Source: Malaya genurostris (taxonomy: Eukaryota > Arthropoda > Insecta > Diptera > Culicidae). Taken from it: 64,000 nucleotides of DNA. The position numbers were made by a program, and so were the translations under genes. Below the pieces are notes generated by a model. It was given only the letters and a program-made list of their open reading frames with translations, searched no databases and was not told the DNA's origin. Every line of letters starts with the position of its first letter. The first letter of the stretch is position 1. Shown piece by piece: positions 48,838-60,195 of this stretch. The stretch lies in assembly GCF_030247185.1 (NCBI RefSeq), contig NC_080571.1, positions 352,280,254-352,344,253 on the forward strand, written 5' to 3'.

Positions 48838-49021
48838 TCACACAGAATTTCTGTATTTTTCGCTCTCAACAAAACACTAACGTAAACGCTCTCGTGGGGT
48901 ATATTATTTTTACCTAAGGCGGACTTCAAACGGTCATAGCTCGGCAGGTTAAGTGAAATAAAAATAATGCACCAGTGTTTGTGAATGACCCAACATCAGA
49001 TTGAATTATTGTAAAGGTAGC

Positions 49022-49472
49022 TCAAGGGGCGAATAGGGTCAAACACCTTCGATAAATCATTTATTTTTTTCTTTTTGATAGTAGACCATATTACTTAATC
49101 AATTATTTTCAAATTTTGCCCACACGTTCTACATACAAAAAACTCAATCTCATTATTTTCCTTTTCGTTTCCTGTTGCTTTAGAAGGTTTTACAGTTAAA
49201 AAATGGCGGATTTTTGCCTGAAATACATGCAATACAACTATATTACTCGGGCTTTTTGTTTTCTGTAAATTTTGTGTTGAGATACAGTGGACACCGCAAA
49301 TCATGATTTCTAAAACGTGTCCCGGAAAATATTTCTTCACCGACTTAATTCTCAATATTTTTCATGAAAAAAATACAAAATATTGTTCGATTAATGGTTA
49401 GTATTATGCAAAGCATTCGAATTTGTTTTTTAACGAAAGCTCTTAAAATAATTCGCAACAATATTTTTTTTT
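49022..49472. mobile_element. MITE family 1 copy 2, truncated
   Basis: Starts AAGGGGCGAATAGGGTCAAA (flank TCAA instead of TTAA) and shares internal blocks with 3247-4063: CACACGTTCTACATA, AAATGGCGGATTTTT, GTGGACACCGCAAATCATGA, TTCTTCACCGACT. The right terminus is missing; a 115-bp hairpin element begins where it breaks off. Confidence 0.65.
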
Positions 49473-49587
49473 CATCCGTTAAATTCTACCTCAGTTATAC
49501 CAGGTCATAGTAAACCAAATAACGCAGGTTTGAAGTAGCGCTGGGGTAGAAACCTACCTCGCGAGAGCGACCTAGAATTAACGGATG
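49473..49587. mobile_element. Small TIR element (115 bp)
   Basis: The ends are inverted: CATCCGTTAAATTCTACC and the complement of CATCCGTTAATTCTAGG. It interrupts or terminates the MITE copy on its left. No coding capacity. Confidence 0.55.
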
Positions 49588-50452
49588 TAATATTCTTCTA
49601 TTATCGAAGAAAATACGGCAAGGTTGAATTTACGTAATGGGTAAATTTAGTTTTTTTTATGAGTATAGCATTTGGAATATCTTTATGAAAAACAGTAAAC
49701 TTGATATTTTGTGATTCAATCGAAATCTATGTATAATACAACTGATCATCGATTTAAACCGAAATATCTCGGAAAGCAAATCACAAAACACAGTTATTTA
49801 TTTTGTTGCGACTCTTGACCTGTTCTAATATTATGATTTCTCTAACATGTGACAGTGATGTGTAGAAGAACAATCTACACAAGATGTATTATTTTGAAGG
49901 CATTTAAACAGAACAAAATATTCTGAGTTTAATTTCAAATGCCTCAAATATCACAGAGTTCAATAATTTGACTATAAAAGGTAAAATATCGCACAACAGG
50001 TTACGTTGGAATTACCATCAAATTATTGTAAGACCGTAAAACAGATTCGGTCATTCAACAACAACAAGTACGAAAAACTAAGTCAGGCTGATTCTTATGT
50101 AAACCGTTGTTCAGTATTTTATGAATCTTGCATTACAGTTTCGATATTCAAAAACTTTGGTCGAATACAATGTTGCAATTTAGAAATAAACCACTCTTAC
50201 TATCGATGAACATTGTTTCGTTTACCAAATGACGCATTCGATTTTGATATCCGTATTCGATAGTGTGGCTTCAAAAAGCGTTTGTAATATTCTTATGAAA
50301 TAATGAAATAGTAAGTAAAAACGTAATCCGTGTATGGCTCTAAATAGAAATACATGCTACATATTTCTTCAATGACGATGGCTATTGAATCAGAATTCGT
50401 GATTTTTCCGTTTCACTGTTTTACATCGAATTATTTTTTTGTGTATTCAACA
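49588..50452. other. Stretch without recognised genes
   Basis: AT-rich; short ORFs without motifs. Confidence 0.5.
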
Positions 50453-50644
50453 GAAATCAAAGATTGTTTAATACATGCAGCAATTTACTTTCAGTTATTT
50501 ATAATTGTACTCAGCCTCGCAACCGAAACCGCTAGTAAAAATCAACTCAAGGATGAAACTATCCATCACGCGATCAATGATGCTGATGATGATTTATTTC
50601 AATTGCATGCACAGAAAGCCAAGGAATTTGAGCAAGGAAAATAA
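50453..50644 (+). CDS. Possible terminal exon of a small secreted protein, unrecognised
   Basis: Two acceptor-like sites (GTGTATTCAACAG near 50453 and TTTACTTTCAG near 50497) precede an open frame ending in TAA at 50644. The peptide has a signal-like hydrophobic run (FQLFIIVLSLATETAS) and then a charged tail (KNQLKDETIHHAIN.., ending EFEQGK). It does not resemble transposon proteins. No start exon, promoter or homolog could be identified, so chance is a real alternative. Confidence 0.25.
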   Translation, partial: EIKDCLIHAAIYFQLFIIVLSLATETASKNQLKDETIHHAINDADDDLFQLHAQKAKEFEQGK

Positions 50645-53228
50645 ATAAGTTCGATCATTTTTGTTTTGTGGTTGGCTTGGCACTTGGTTCGTAGATTGTC
50701 CGTCTAGCACCGACCGGTCGCGGCGCATACAACCGTTCGAAGCAGTTGCATTTGTATGTATGGCTGGTTATTCATATTCGATTTTGATGTAATGATGAAT
50801 ATAAAAAGATAAGATACACACCAAAGACAGCGTCGGTAATAACAGAAATAATAATCGGAATAGGATGTACGGAGCAGTACGAATACACTCCGCCCCTTTT
50901 TCTTCAACTGAGCGAATGCCCGACGGTCCCGAACACTGCAAGCCACGGTCTGAATGTGGTCGTCCTATGACCACGGTTTGGAACTAGTGCGTCACGGAGG
51001 GAGGGCAAATAATGAAAACCGATATCTTGCAACTCTTCATGTAACACAACACACGAGATGAAATCCTAATGTCATCATTTTAATATTTAATATACATATA
51101 AATGATGTACCCGTCCACTGGTCGCTTTTGACGGGATCTGACGGTCCGCAAGACCCTCGCTGGGGCCCCACCAAAAAACTGCATGCGTGTGCGAGAGTGT
51201 ACATCTGAGGTTGTTTGCGCCAGAACAACTATTCGGGTCGTGAGTATGTGTGTTTCAACGATGCACTATCAAGTTTATTGATTTTTCACTCTCCGGTTAC
51301 TCGTCTCGAGCACCCAGATCCGCTAAGGTTCTCTGCTGCTGGTAGAGCCTTCACGAGAAGCCCGGGCACAGACCGGGCTACCATAATATCCCTGCCGCGA
51401 CTTTCTTCCAGCATTACCCCACACAACAACCGACCCGACGAATGACGAATGAATCATAACCAACGGAAAAGTTGTATTGGCTCTGAGGTTTCGTCGTGAT
51501 GAAAAAAAAACATCAGAAAACTCACTCCCAGCTCAGCCGCGAAGGTATTGTACAAAGGCACAAACCAAAAGACCACTGAAACTAAATTTTTCGCCGCGAT
51601 CAAATTTAATTCCAGCACGTAGTGTGTAGACACACACACACAGCCAACGGTTCTGCTTTGAACAACTACATGCTCAATCTAAAGTGGGCGTGTCCTTCCC
51701 CTTCGATGCATACAATGCAACCATCGTGGTAACAAACACTTACATAGCTGATATCTTCTAGAAGTAACTTTGAGGGGAAAATTACAGATGTGTTCGAAGG
51801 GGAAACGGAACCTCTTCAAGTGTGCGTTTGAATGGTGTATTAGGATCCTGTTCTTATATGAATTTGTCGAAATGTAGCATACACGACCGCCGGAAGCATG
51901 AAGAAGGTGGTCTTTTTGAATTATGATTTGTTTATTAATTTTCTTTTATTACACACTACGTTCCGACGATGCGAAGGCTGATGCTGCAGCTACGCTGGTT
52001 GGTCCTTCGATTGGAGGCTCTCGCACACATCAGCATTGGAGGAGGACGACCCGTTGTACCCACGGTGGAAAATGCGAACAGCATTACATGAGATAACCCG
52101 GTTTCGGGACTGTCGGTCGGGAATGAACGTGACGGTTGGGTACTCTGTTCGGTGTGGATTACCACGAAGACCTTTACCAATTCAACGATGTCTTACTATT
52201 TGCTTGCTGTGGTAAAGTTTACTTTATGTAACTTGCAAGCATTTCTGGAATACGTTCTTTTTTTTTCGTTTTCAGAACTCATACTGGAAGATAACGATAA
52301 AACTTATAATTTTCCTATCTGTTTTTGGTTTTGACAATTGGTTTAGGGTTTATTACATTGGAAACTATCTGCAGTGTTGTGCAATATAATGGTCTTCAAA
52401 TTCTACCATATTTTATCTGAAAACTCTTAGACTCGCTAGTTAATCAAAGAACGAAAATTGTGCAATTTAAAAAAAAATCTACTGTAACACTCAATTAAAT
52501 TTAAGTAATTGTCAATGAAATCTTCAAAACTATGGATGAATAACTTATTATTTTGTGATTAAATTATTATTCAATCCATCTCGATTGGTTTCATTGAACA
52601 TTCAATGATTCTATGAACATTGTATTGACGGGTTAAAGATTTTCACGGTACTTCGACAAAAAAACGAAATTGAATTGACTTATACGTACTTAGATATGTA
52701 CTTAGATATTTGGTCACAGTTCACTCAACATCAAGTTTTTATAAGTAGGACATTCATTCTTAGATGTATCATTGATAACGGATTACCAGATAATAGGTGT
52801 CAATATATTCAGTCCAGTCCGTAACCGAACTGGTGTGAAAAATGGACAATATTTATTGCCTTCAGTGAGGCAAAGATTCGAATCGCAGCGTACAATTTTT
52901 CATTCTACCGTTTAAGTCAATGCAGTGAATGAAGGGAGGATACAGGTCTAAACAATAGGCTCATTGCAAAATTGTAAGGGAATATTCAGTAGTGTTCTAC
53001 TTCTAGATGCATAATTTATGTCAATTACAAAATTTAAATCTGGATTTTATAAAAAGAAAAACTGGCAGCCCCAGCACTGTTTTACTCGTGTTTCAAATAT
53101 ACAAAAAAAAAATCGGCATCATAGACCAGTTTTAAATTTGACAGAAGAACTGGTCGAATATATAAAACTAGAATGGCTTGCTGGGGATACGTTTGTTCTA
53201 GTTTCTGTTCCATTATAGATCTTCCATA
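50645..53228. other. Stretch without recognised genes; two GC-richer patches
   Basis: 50700-51440 and 51950-52180 are richer in GC than their surroundings and carry ORFs of up to 80 codons on both strands with no motifs. The remainder is AT-rich. Confidence 0.35.
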
Positions 53229-53230
53229 TA

Positions 53231-53260
53231 AAGCTTGCTTCAGATAGAATTGGAGCAGAT
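53231..53260. repeat. Solo DD37E terminal inverted repeat
   Basis: TA followed by AAGCTTGCTTCAGATAGAAT TGGAGCA matches the end of copies A and C, but no transposase follows; a MITE begins at the next base. Confidence 0.65.
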
Positions 53261-53801
53261 CCCGGGTAGAAGTGATTTGCAAACCAATACCAAATTCTGT
53301 CATTAAAATCAAACATCTCAATGGCAGAAATTAACATTATTTAGTTTGAAATAAGAGTTAAAATATCAAAAATCATATCAACGCTTGCATGAGAAAATAG
53401 CAACAAAATAAAAAATTCTGTCATTGTTATATCAAACCAAGAACAAAATATTTATAGAAGATGAATTTGTTAATTATTTTATAATCTAGCATTTAGAATA
53501 GAGTAATATCTTAAGTATTTCTCTTATCTGATTCTGATGCAGTTTATTCAATGGTGTTTTATTTGAAGATAAAACTACTGGGTCAATTTACTCAATGAAA
53601 TTGAAATAGCTCATCAATAACGAAATAAGATATTATAACTAATTTTGATGTTGAACAGATATTGTACAATGTCTTGATCCCTTGATGAAATATCACGAAA
53701 ATATCAAGTATCGCTCTGACAACACAGAAACATCAAGCCAAGATATGATGGTAAAATTTGATATTATTTTGACCTTTGTTTGCTATTTACACCTACCCGG
53801 G
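53261..53801 (+). mobile_element. MITE family 2 copy 1 (540 bp)
   Basis: The ends are inverted, CCCGGGTAGAAGTGATTTGC on the left and the complement of CCCGGGTAGGTGTAAATAGC on the right. The whole element recurs in reverse orientation at 62343-62882. No transposase. No clear target duplication was found. Confidence 0.8.
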
Positions 53802-54011
53802 ATTGTTCAGCATCCCTTAGGGGTGCAGAATTTACTTCTGCCTTTTGTGTCGTCAATTTTCCCCATCCTTCTAGTCCAAACCTTACCATTTCCCTTCAAT
53901 CCTTCCCTCTTATATATCGGGAAAATGATGCTAAAAGCAAATGTATGGCAAGGCACAAATCTCCAAATATCAAGAGGAACGTGCCATTTGAGCCAATTTG
54001 TTCTGATTCCT

Positions 54012-54598
54012 GATTGCTTCAGATAGAATTGGAACAAAGACAATTGCCTGTATTTCAGTTATTTATTATTGAGCTCAAGATTTTTTTTTATACAAATGTA
54101 GCGTTTTCTTCATACTTTTAAGAAAAAATACGGATAAAATTATTCGTCACAGTTTCGAAAGAATTCTCGATTTTTTCCTGTAACACGGCTCATTAGGCGG
54201 CGCACACCTTCTTCGACCAACGTTTTAGCTATCTTATTCCACCAGGTCGTCATCTGATTGATGTCTTTCACAACCTTTCCCTTTGCCTTTAGTCTCCTCT
54301 TCATGATTGCCCAGTATTTCTCAATAGAGTGGATCTGGAGGCAGTTGGGTGGGTTAAGGTTTTTCGGAACAAACTGGACCCCTTTCTCTGCGTACCATTC
54401 TTGAACGACTTTGCTGTAATGACAGCTTGCCAAAAAAAAAGCATTACGGGATGGTCGTGGGATCGAATGAACGGCAAAATTAGTTTTTGGAGACACTCTT
54501 TTTGGTATAGTTCCGATGTCAATGTCTTATTTGTAACGTAAACTTTCGTTTTTTGCCACAGCTGCAAATGCCCTGCCAAATCATAAATTTTCTACAAA
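54012..54598 (-). pseudogene. DD37E Tc1/mariner copy B, 5'-truncated
   Basis: The left end carries the family terminal repeat (TTGCTTCAGATAGAATTGGA). On the minus strand the C-terminal half of the transposase is read: VYVTNKTLTSELYQKECLQK, LASCHYSKVVQEWYAEKG, then SIEKYWAIMKRRLKAKGK and TTWWNKIAKTLVEEGVRR. The residues WPD before LASCHY are lost by a small deletion and frameshift, removing the second catalytic Asp. The N-terminal half is absent; sequence beyond 54600 is unrelated. Confidence 0.85.
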
Positions 54599-55053
54599 TT
54601 ATTTTACTATAAGTTGTTTGATACATAATGAAAACCGACTTAACCGATTAAGTTACGGTTACGGATGGGTGCACAAAATTAACTTTGTGAAATTGATGTT
54701 GCACATTGAATGAGTGGCAAAGTGGTATCGGCAATGATGTTAGGCTTGCTAGTGCTCTCGAGTGTTTGTATATTGATAAGTATACAACGATCTTTATACG
54801 ACAGAAATGGAAATGTGTTCCAGTTTAGTCTACGAAGTGCGTACAAAACAAATTGTGTTTTTGTGTTTCATGAATTCCATTCTACGCTACCATATTCCTG
54901 ATATTGGCCCAGCGTACGTGATATATAACGATTTATTAAAATATGGGTTTTGAAAATAATAATTTTGAAATAGTTTACTATTCGTTTTACCTATCATGCT
55001 ATATTCGAAGAATGAGACTTTTTTTGTACTACCTGGCCTCCTGAATTCATATA
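54599..55053. other. Stretch without recognised genes
   Basis: AT-rich; no motif-bearing ORF. Confidence 0.5.
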
Positions 55054-56293
55054 ACACATGGGCTGAAAAGTCCCGGGCCAAACAAAGAGAACACGATTTT
55101 TTGGTTCAAAATTAACTTTATTCATCAACGTAATCTCCATCAAGAGCAACGCAATTATTCCAACGCCGCTCTAACATTTCAGTACCACTTTTGTAGAACG
55201 ATTTATCTTTACCTCAAAATAGACTTCAGTTTCACCGATAACCTCTTTATCCGTGCGAAATTTTCGTACCGACGAGCATTTTTTTCAGGTCAGAGAATAG
55301 CCAGTCGTCGCTGGGAGCCAAGTCTGGCGAATACGGTGGGTGAGGGAACAATTCGAAGTTGTTTTGATTGACTTGTGACATGTTGTTTTGATTGACTTGT
55401 GACACGGTGCGTTGTCTTGATGAAACAAAATTTTTTTCTATGCCATATACGGTGGTTTTTTTTTAAATTTCGGCCTTCAAATGCTCCAATAACGCTATAT
55501 AATATTCATTGTTAATGGTATTTCTATTCTCATTGTTAATGGTATTTCTATTCTCTATTGTTAATGGTATTTCTATTCTCAAGATACTCAAGATAATCTT
55601 TTCAGCCGATTGTTGTACTTTAGAGAGCTTTGGACGAGGTTCACCAGTTGCTGTCCACTCTGATGGCGATAGTTTCGATTCCGGAGTGGAGTGATGAATC
55701 TATGTTACATCCATTGTCACATATCGAAATGTTCGGTTTAAACATGACCAAACACTTCTTAGAATCACCAACACGTTCTCGTTTTTGGTCAACAGTGAGC
55801 AAACGCGGCACCCACTTTGAACAGAGCTTTCTGCAATATAAGGCCAACACGTTCTTTTGATATATTTACGATGTCGGCTAACTCACGCAACTTCACTTTT
55901 TTATGATTCAAAACGTTTTTTTTCTGTTTTATGGTATTACCGCCTCATTTGGACATCTCTACGACCACGTTTGCAGTCAGAAAACCAACGTTTTATTGTT
56001 GTAACTGATGGAGCGGAGTTTCCATAACACTTTTCAAGCCATTGTTTTGCTTAAACGGTATTTTTTCCCATCAAGAAGCAGTGTAAAATTGAAATACGAA
56101 ATTGTTTTTCATCCATTGTTCTGAAAATAACAAAAATAGCGTCACTCTTAACACAATAACATACAAACTAATGAATAGAATATCATGAAATTTTAACAAC
56201 TGTCTTTTAAAGGTTAAAGTTAACTTGAAAAGGTGACTGTAATAAAACTAGCGCCATCTATGTGTTATTCCCGGGACTTTTCAGCCCATGTGT
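55054..56293 (-). mobile_element. DD34D mariner, TIR-complete but coding-dead
   Basis: The ends ACACATGGGCTGAAAAGTCC CGGG are inverted and flanked by TA (55052-55053 and 56294-56295). The minus strand encodes a mariner transposase in pieces: WFSDCKRGRRDV, YVTMDVT (first Asp; usual E is V), TINNEYYIALLEHLKAEI, FHQDNAPCHKSIKTT (second Asp) and PHPPYSPDLAPSD (third Asp), then CVALDGDYVDE. Stops and frameshifts are frequent. Two local duplications are visible: 24 bp twice at about 55352-55402 (CHKSIKTT doubled) and about 25 bp three times at 55505-55580 (NTINNE tripled). Length 1,240 bp is normal for a mariner. Confidence 0.88.
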
Positions 56294-56301
56294 TATATTT
56301 A

Positions 56302-57538
56302 AATCTTGCTTCATTTAGAATTGGAACAAACTTTTGCTCATATTGTGGCGCTCCTGGTGGACGGATTAGGAAGTTCTTGGCGCCCACGTGTCGGGAATTT
56401 TGTCAGCTTCACGTATGATTTTTGACATTCCGTAAATCGACTGTATTTTGTAAACAATCAACATGGAAACCGAAAGAAGGGAAAATATTGTGCACAGTTG
56501 TTTGGAAAATCCATTGTGGTCTGCATCTAGGCTAGCTAAACAACAGAAATTACCCAGAAATACCGTATGGCGCGTTATCAAACGGTATAACGAAACATTG
56601 ACGACGATTCGGAAGTCTCAAACCAATCGTCGGAGTGGAACTGTCGACCGGAAACTGCGTGCTAAGAGTTCGAAGACGATTAAGAGGAATCCTTATCTGT
56701 CGGACCGTGATTTGGCCAGAAAATTCGATGCTGCCCATAGTACCGTGAGGAGAACTCGACTCCGGGAAGGAATCAAGTCGTATCGAGCTGGCAAACAGCT
56801 AAATCGAATCATAAAACAGAATAGTGTGGTCAAAATTCGTGCTCGGAAACTATATGACTATTCTGACCAAGTTCGACGGGTGTCTTCTGATGGACGATGA
56901 AACCTATGTCAAGGCTGACTTCGGGCAAATCCTATGTCAAAAATTATACTTGGAAACGGCTCGGGGGGATGTTCCAGCCAAATTTAAATTTATTGTTGCC
57001 GAAAAATTTGCAAGAAAATTTATGATTTGGCAGGGTGTTTGCAGCTGTGGCAAAAAAACGAAAGTTTTCGTTACAAATAAGACTATACCAAAAAGAGTGT
57101 GTCCAAAAACGAATTTTGCCGTTCATTCGATCCCACGACCATCCCGTAATGTTTTGGCCAGATTTGGCAAGCTGTCATTACAGCAAAGTCGTTCGAGAAT
57201 GGTACGCAGAGAAAGGGGTTCAGTTTGTTCCGAAAAACCGTAACCCCCAGTTCCACCCTATTGAGAAATACTGGGGAATCATGAAAAGGAGACTCAAGAC
57301 CAAGGGAAAGAATAAGATAGCTAAAACGATGGACGAAGAAGGTGTGCGCCGCCTAATGAGACGTGTAACAGGACAAATTCGAGGATTCTTTCGAAACCGT
57401 GACGAATAATTTTATCCGTATTTTTTCTTAAAAGTATGAAGAAAACACTACATTTATATAAAAAAAATCTTGAATTCAATAATAAATAACTGAAATACAT
57501 GTAATTGTTTTTGTTTCAATTCTATCTAAAGCAAGCTT
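56302..57538 (+). mobile_element. DD37E Tc1/mariner (ITmD37E-like) copy C, full length
   Basis: Terminal repeats AATCTTGCTTCATTTAGAAT and, on the right, the complement of AAGCTTGCTTTAGATAGAAT, flanked by TA (56300-56301 and 57539-57540). 1,237 bp. It begins only 8 bases after the DD34D mariner. Confidence 0.88.
56463..57409 (+). pseudogene. Transposase of copy C, frameshifted
   Basis: N-terminal ORF 56463-56900 has paired helix-turn-helix units (SASRLAKQQKLPRNTVWRVI and SDRDLARKFDAAHSTVRRTR). After a frameshift, LMDDETYVKADFG gives the first catalytic Asp; a further shift leads to ORF 57035-57409 with WPDLASCHYSKVVREWYAEK (second Asp) and FHPIEKYWGIMKRRLK (catalytic Glu). Only 33 residues separate the second Asp and the Glu here, because four residues (PNCP-like) of the usual 37 are missing. 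The internal segment TTWWN seen in copy B is also deleted. Inactive. Confidence 0.87.
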
Positions 57539-57587
57539 TAATAATGGTGTTTCAATTTTTCTGCTGGACGATATTGAATTGAGTCAG

Positions 57588-57716
57588 TGTCATCTCGCCA
57601 AAAGCCATTTCTTCGAATGCCATTTCACCGAACGCCATTTTCCCAAAAACATTTCACCGAAAGCCATTTCGCCAATTCGCTGGGAGCCACTACGCCGAAA
57701 TTATCATTTTACCGAA
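57588..57716 (-). repeat. Degenerate minisatellite, inverted relative to 26150
   Basis: Units such as TCGCCAAAAGCCATTTC and TTCACCGAACGCCATTTTCC are the complement of the TTTCGGCGAAATGGC repeat at 26150-26240. It lies 50 bases beyond DD37E copy C. Confidence 0.78.
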
Positions 57717-60193
57717 TCGTACAATTATTTTGATATCGAATTGGAAATGATTAAAAATAGACAAAGGAACAATGAATAGTTTTTACAGTTTGTTGACCAT
57801 CAATCGTACTTCTGAGATATCTCATTCAATAAAATTTATAAGGACGATTCTTATCTCGCGTTTAATCAAGAGAGATTACTCTCTTGTTAAAATTTTTCGA
57901 ATTGATTCGTGATCCACAGGAAGCTCATTTATTAGCTATTAAAGATTTGAATTTGCTTTGGTGTATTTATCAGGAAAATGTTTGCGGTATTTTACGTTAA
58001 CTGAGTGCAGCGTTGTTGTTCGTATGCTGTCCGGCCTCGCTACCGCTCGTTCGGACTTAACTTTGCCAAAGAAACGTAACTTTGCGTAGACCGGGCAAAC
58101 GTAGCGGTTACAGGTTTGTATGCTGAGTCCGCCGCTCATATGGCGTCACCTTGATGGCTTTGTGCCCCCGAGACATCTTTTTAGGAATGAGAACTAATTG
58201 GCTCAAGTGGCACGCATAAATCAGTACTTTTTCATGTTTGAGTAAGAATTAAATGTCATTAACATAGAAAATAAAAAGGAGAGGGCCTAAGTGAACCTTG
58301 CAAAACACCAGAAGTGACATGGATTGGCTTAGGAAACTTAATATTAAAACGAACAACTTGTTTGTAAATTGAGACATATTATTTAAGTCGTTTCAGACGG
58401 TTTGGAACTATACCAATTTTTGTAGTTTGCAACGGCTTGTCATTTCAGTCAAACCCTTTACCGGAATCCGTGTATAATATCTTTACACGACAACACTAAA
58501 TTAGAATAGAAGAAAGAATTTTAGAATTAAAAGGAAAAAAAATCTCAACAAGTAGTCTAATAGACAAAATTTTGGTTTGTCGTACGGCCAGTATCATCTT
58601 CTGGGCTATCAACCTAGAAGAATAAACTCCACATTAAAATGTTGCACCAAAATATTAATTATTCTATATTTCAGATTACCGGAAATATTAACCCGATTAA
58701 AAATCTTCCTACTGATGTCTTTTTTCAGCCGTTTTGGGAACTAAATTAAACTAAATTAAACAGTTGGTTACTCGTATCATCAGATTAAAACAAATGCTTA
58801 TATAATATTGTCAAATCCAATTATAACATCAAATACCTTCATTCAACATTTTCAACAAACGTCGAAAGATGCAAGTACGTACGTAAATACAAGCTATCGT
58901 CGCTATAGCTCTAAAGATATCTTCAAATGTAAAACCATGCATCTGCGTATTTTCTCTTAAATGAAATAACAAAACCAAAATTCGATACACATATATCGAT
59001 TGATTAGCACCAAAAATTGCGAATCGTTGTCTGAGAAGTTATGTGCATCTTCCATCGCCCACTTGAACCACACAATGCATTGGGGGGAGGGAGGAAAGAC
59101 TTCAACTAAGTTTTCTTGTCCGTTTATTTTACTTTTTTCACTTTAGTTGCAAGCGAGGTGAGAATGCGGATTCAAATCAAGAATGTAAAGAGAGCACTCA
59201 CTTGAACACAGCGCGTAGCACAATTTGAATTTTTATTATGCGCGAAAATTGACCAAATTCAACATGTTTTTGACATCGAGCTGTTATAAATATTGATTTG
59301 TGAGTTAGACGACCGAATTGTGTAGCAAAGCGAAAGACAGCGGAGGGGAAGTCAATAAAATTAATTTGTATGAAAAATTTGTATTCAGAGCTTGAGGTGC
59401 TTGATCTATTATTCGCGAGAAGCTGAAAACATAAAAATCACCAGTCAAAAATTAAATTGATTGAAAGTTGCGTTTTTGGAAGAAAAAAAAACAGTAGAGG
59501 CAGAGAAAAATAGTGTAATTTTTTCTGGCGCTTTATTACCTTATTTTAATGATCGGTCTGAATTGCTATTTGACAGACATGACGGGAGCAGTGAAGGAAA
59601 GACATGAAAATGATTTTGACCGCATGGAACGAAATCAGAATATTAAAATCATTTTTTGGTCGCTTCCCAGCTACACCCTTTCGCGGCCAAGACGTGTCAA
59701 ATGCTGCTGAACGGGGTTTTGCGAAGCCTACCGGTGGGCATGAGAATTTGCGCACTTTTATTTGGTTCCGGGGCCATGCCGAATCGGTGATGGCAATCAC
59801 CCGCGATGGTGGGTAACCGCAACGGAGCTCCGACGGTACGCAAATAAGTGAGGTGCATGTTTCACACCATAAGCGATACCGTTGACAAGCACATTGTCTG
59901 TTTTTTTCTTCAGGTGTAATTTTCCCCTTAATAAATTCAGTGGAGCGTTAAGGCCATTATTTTATTGACGATTTTTTGAAAATCTTGATTGAGCTGTCAT
60001 AATGACGAACGACACGAACGTACGAAGAACTCTTAAGTGAGGTGTGGAAGACAACTGCTGGGACACCTAATTTGGAATTTCGGATAATTTAGTTGGACGT
60101 GCTTTCGGCGATCAGCACCTGAGGGGAAAGATGATCTTGCTCAATAAACTATGATTATTTTTATTCGATAAACCTTCGACAGGCAGCAGTTAT
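57717..60193. other. Stretch without recognised genes
   Basis: AT-rich apart from 59540-59830, which is richer in GC and carries overlapping ORFs of 70 and 84 codons without motifs. The block at 58190-58216 is an inverted copy of one at 21058-21090. Confidence 0.4.
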
Positions 60194-60195
60194 TA

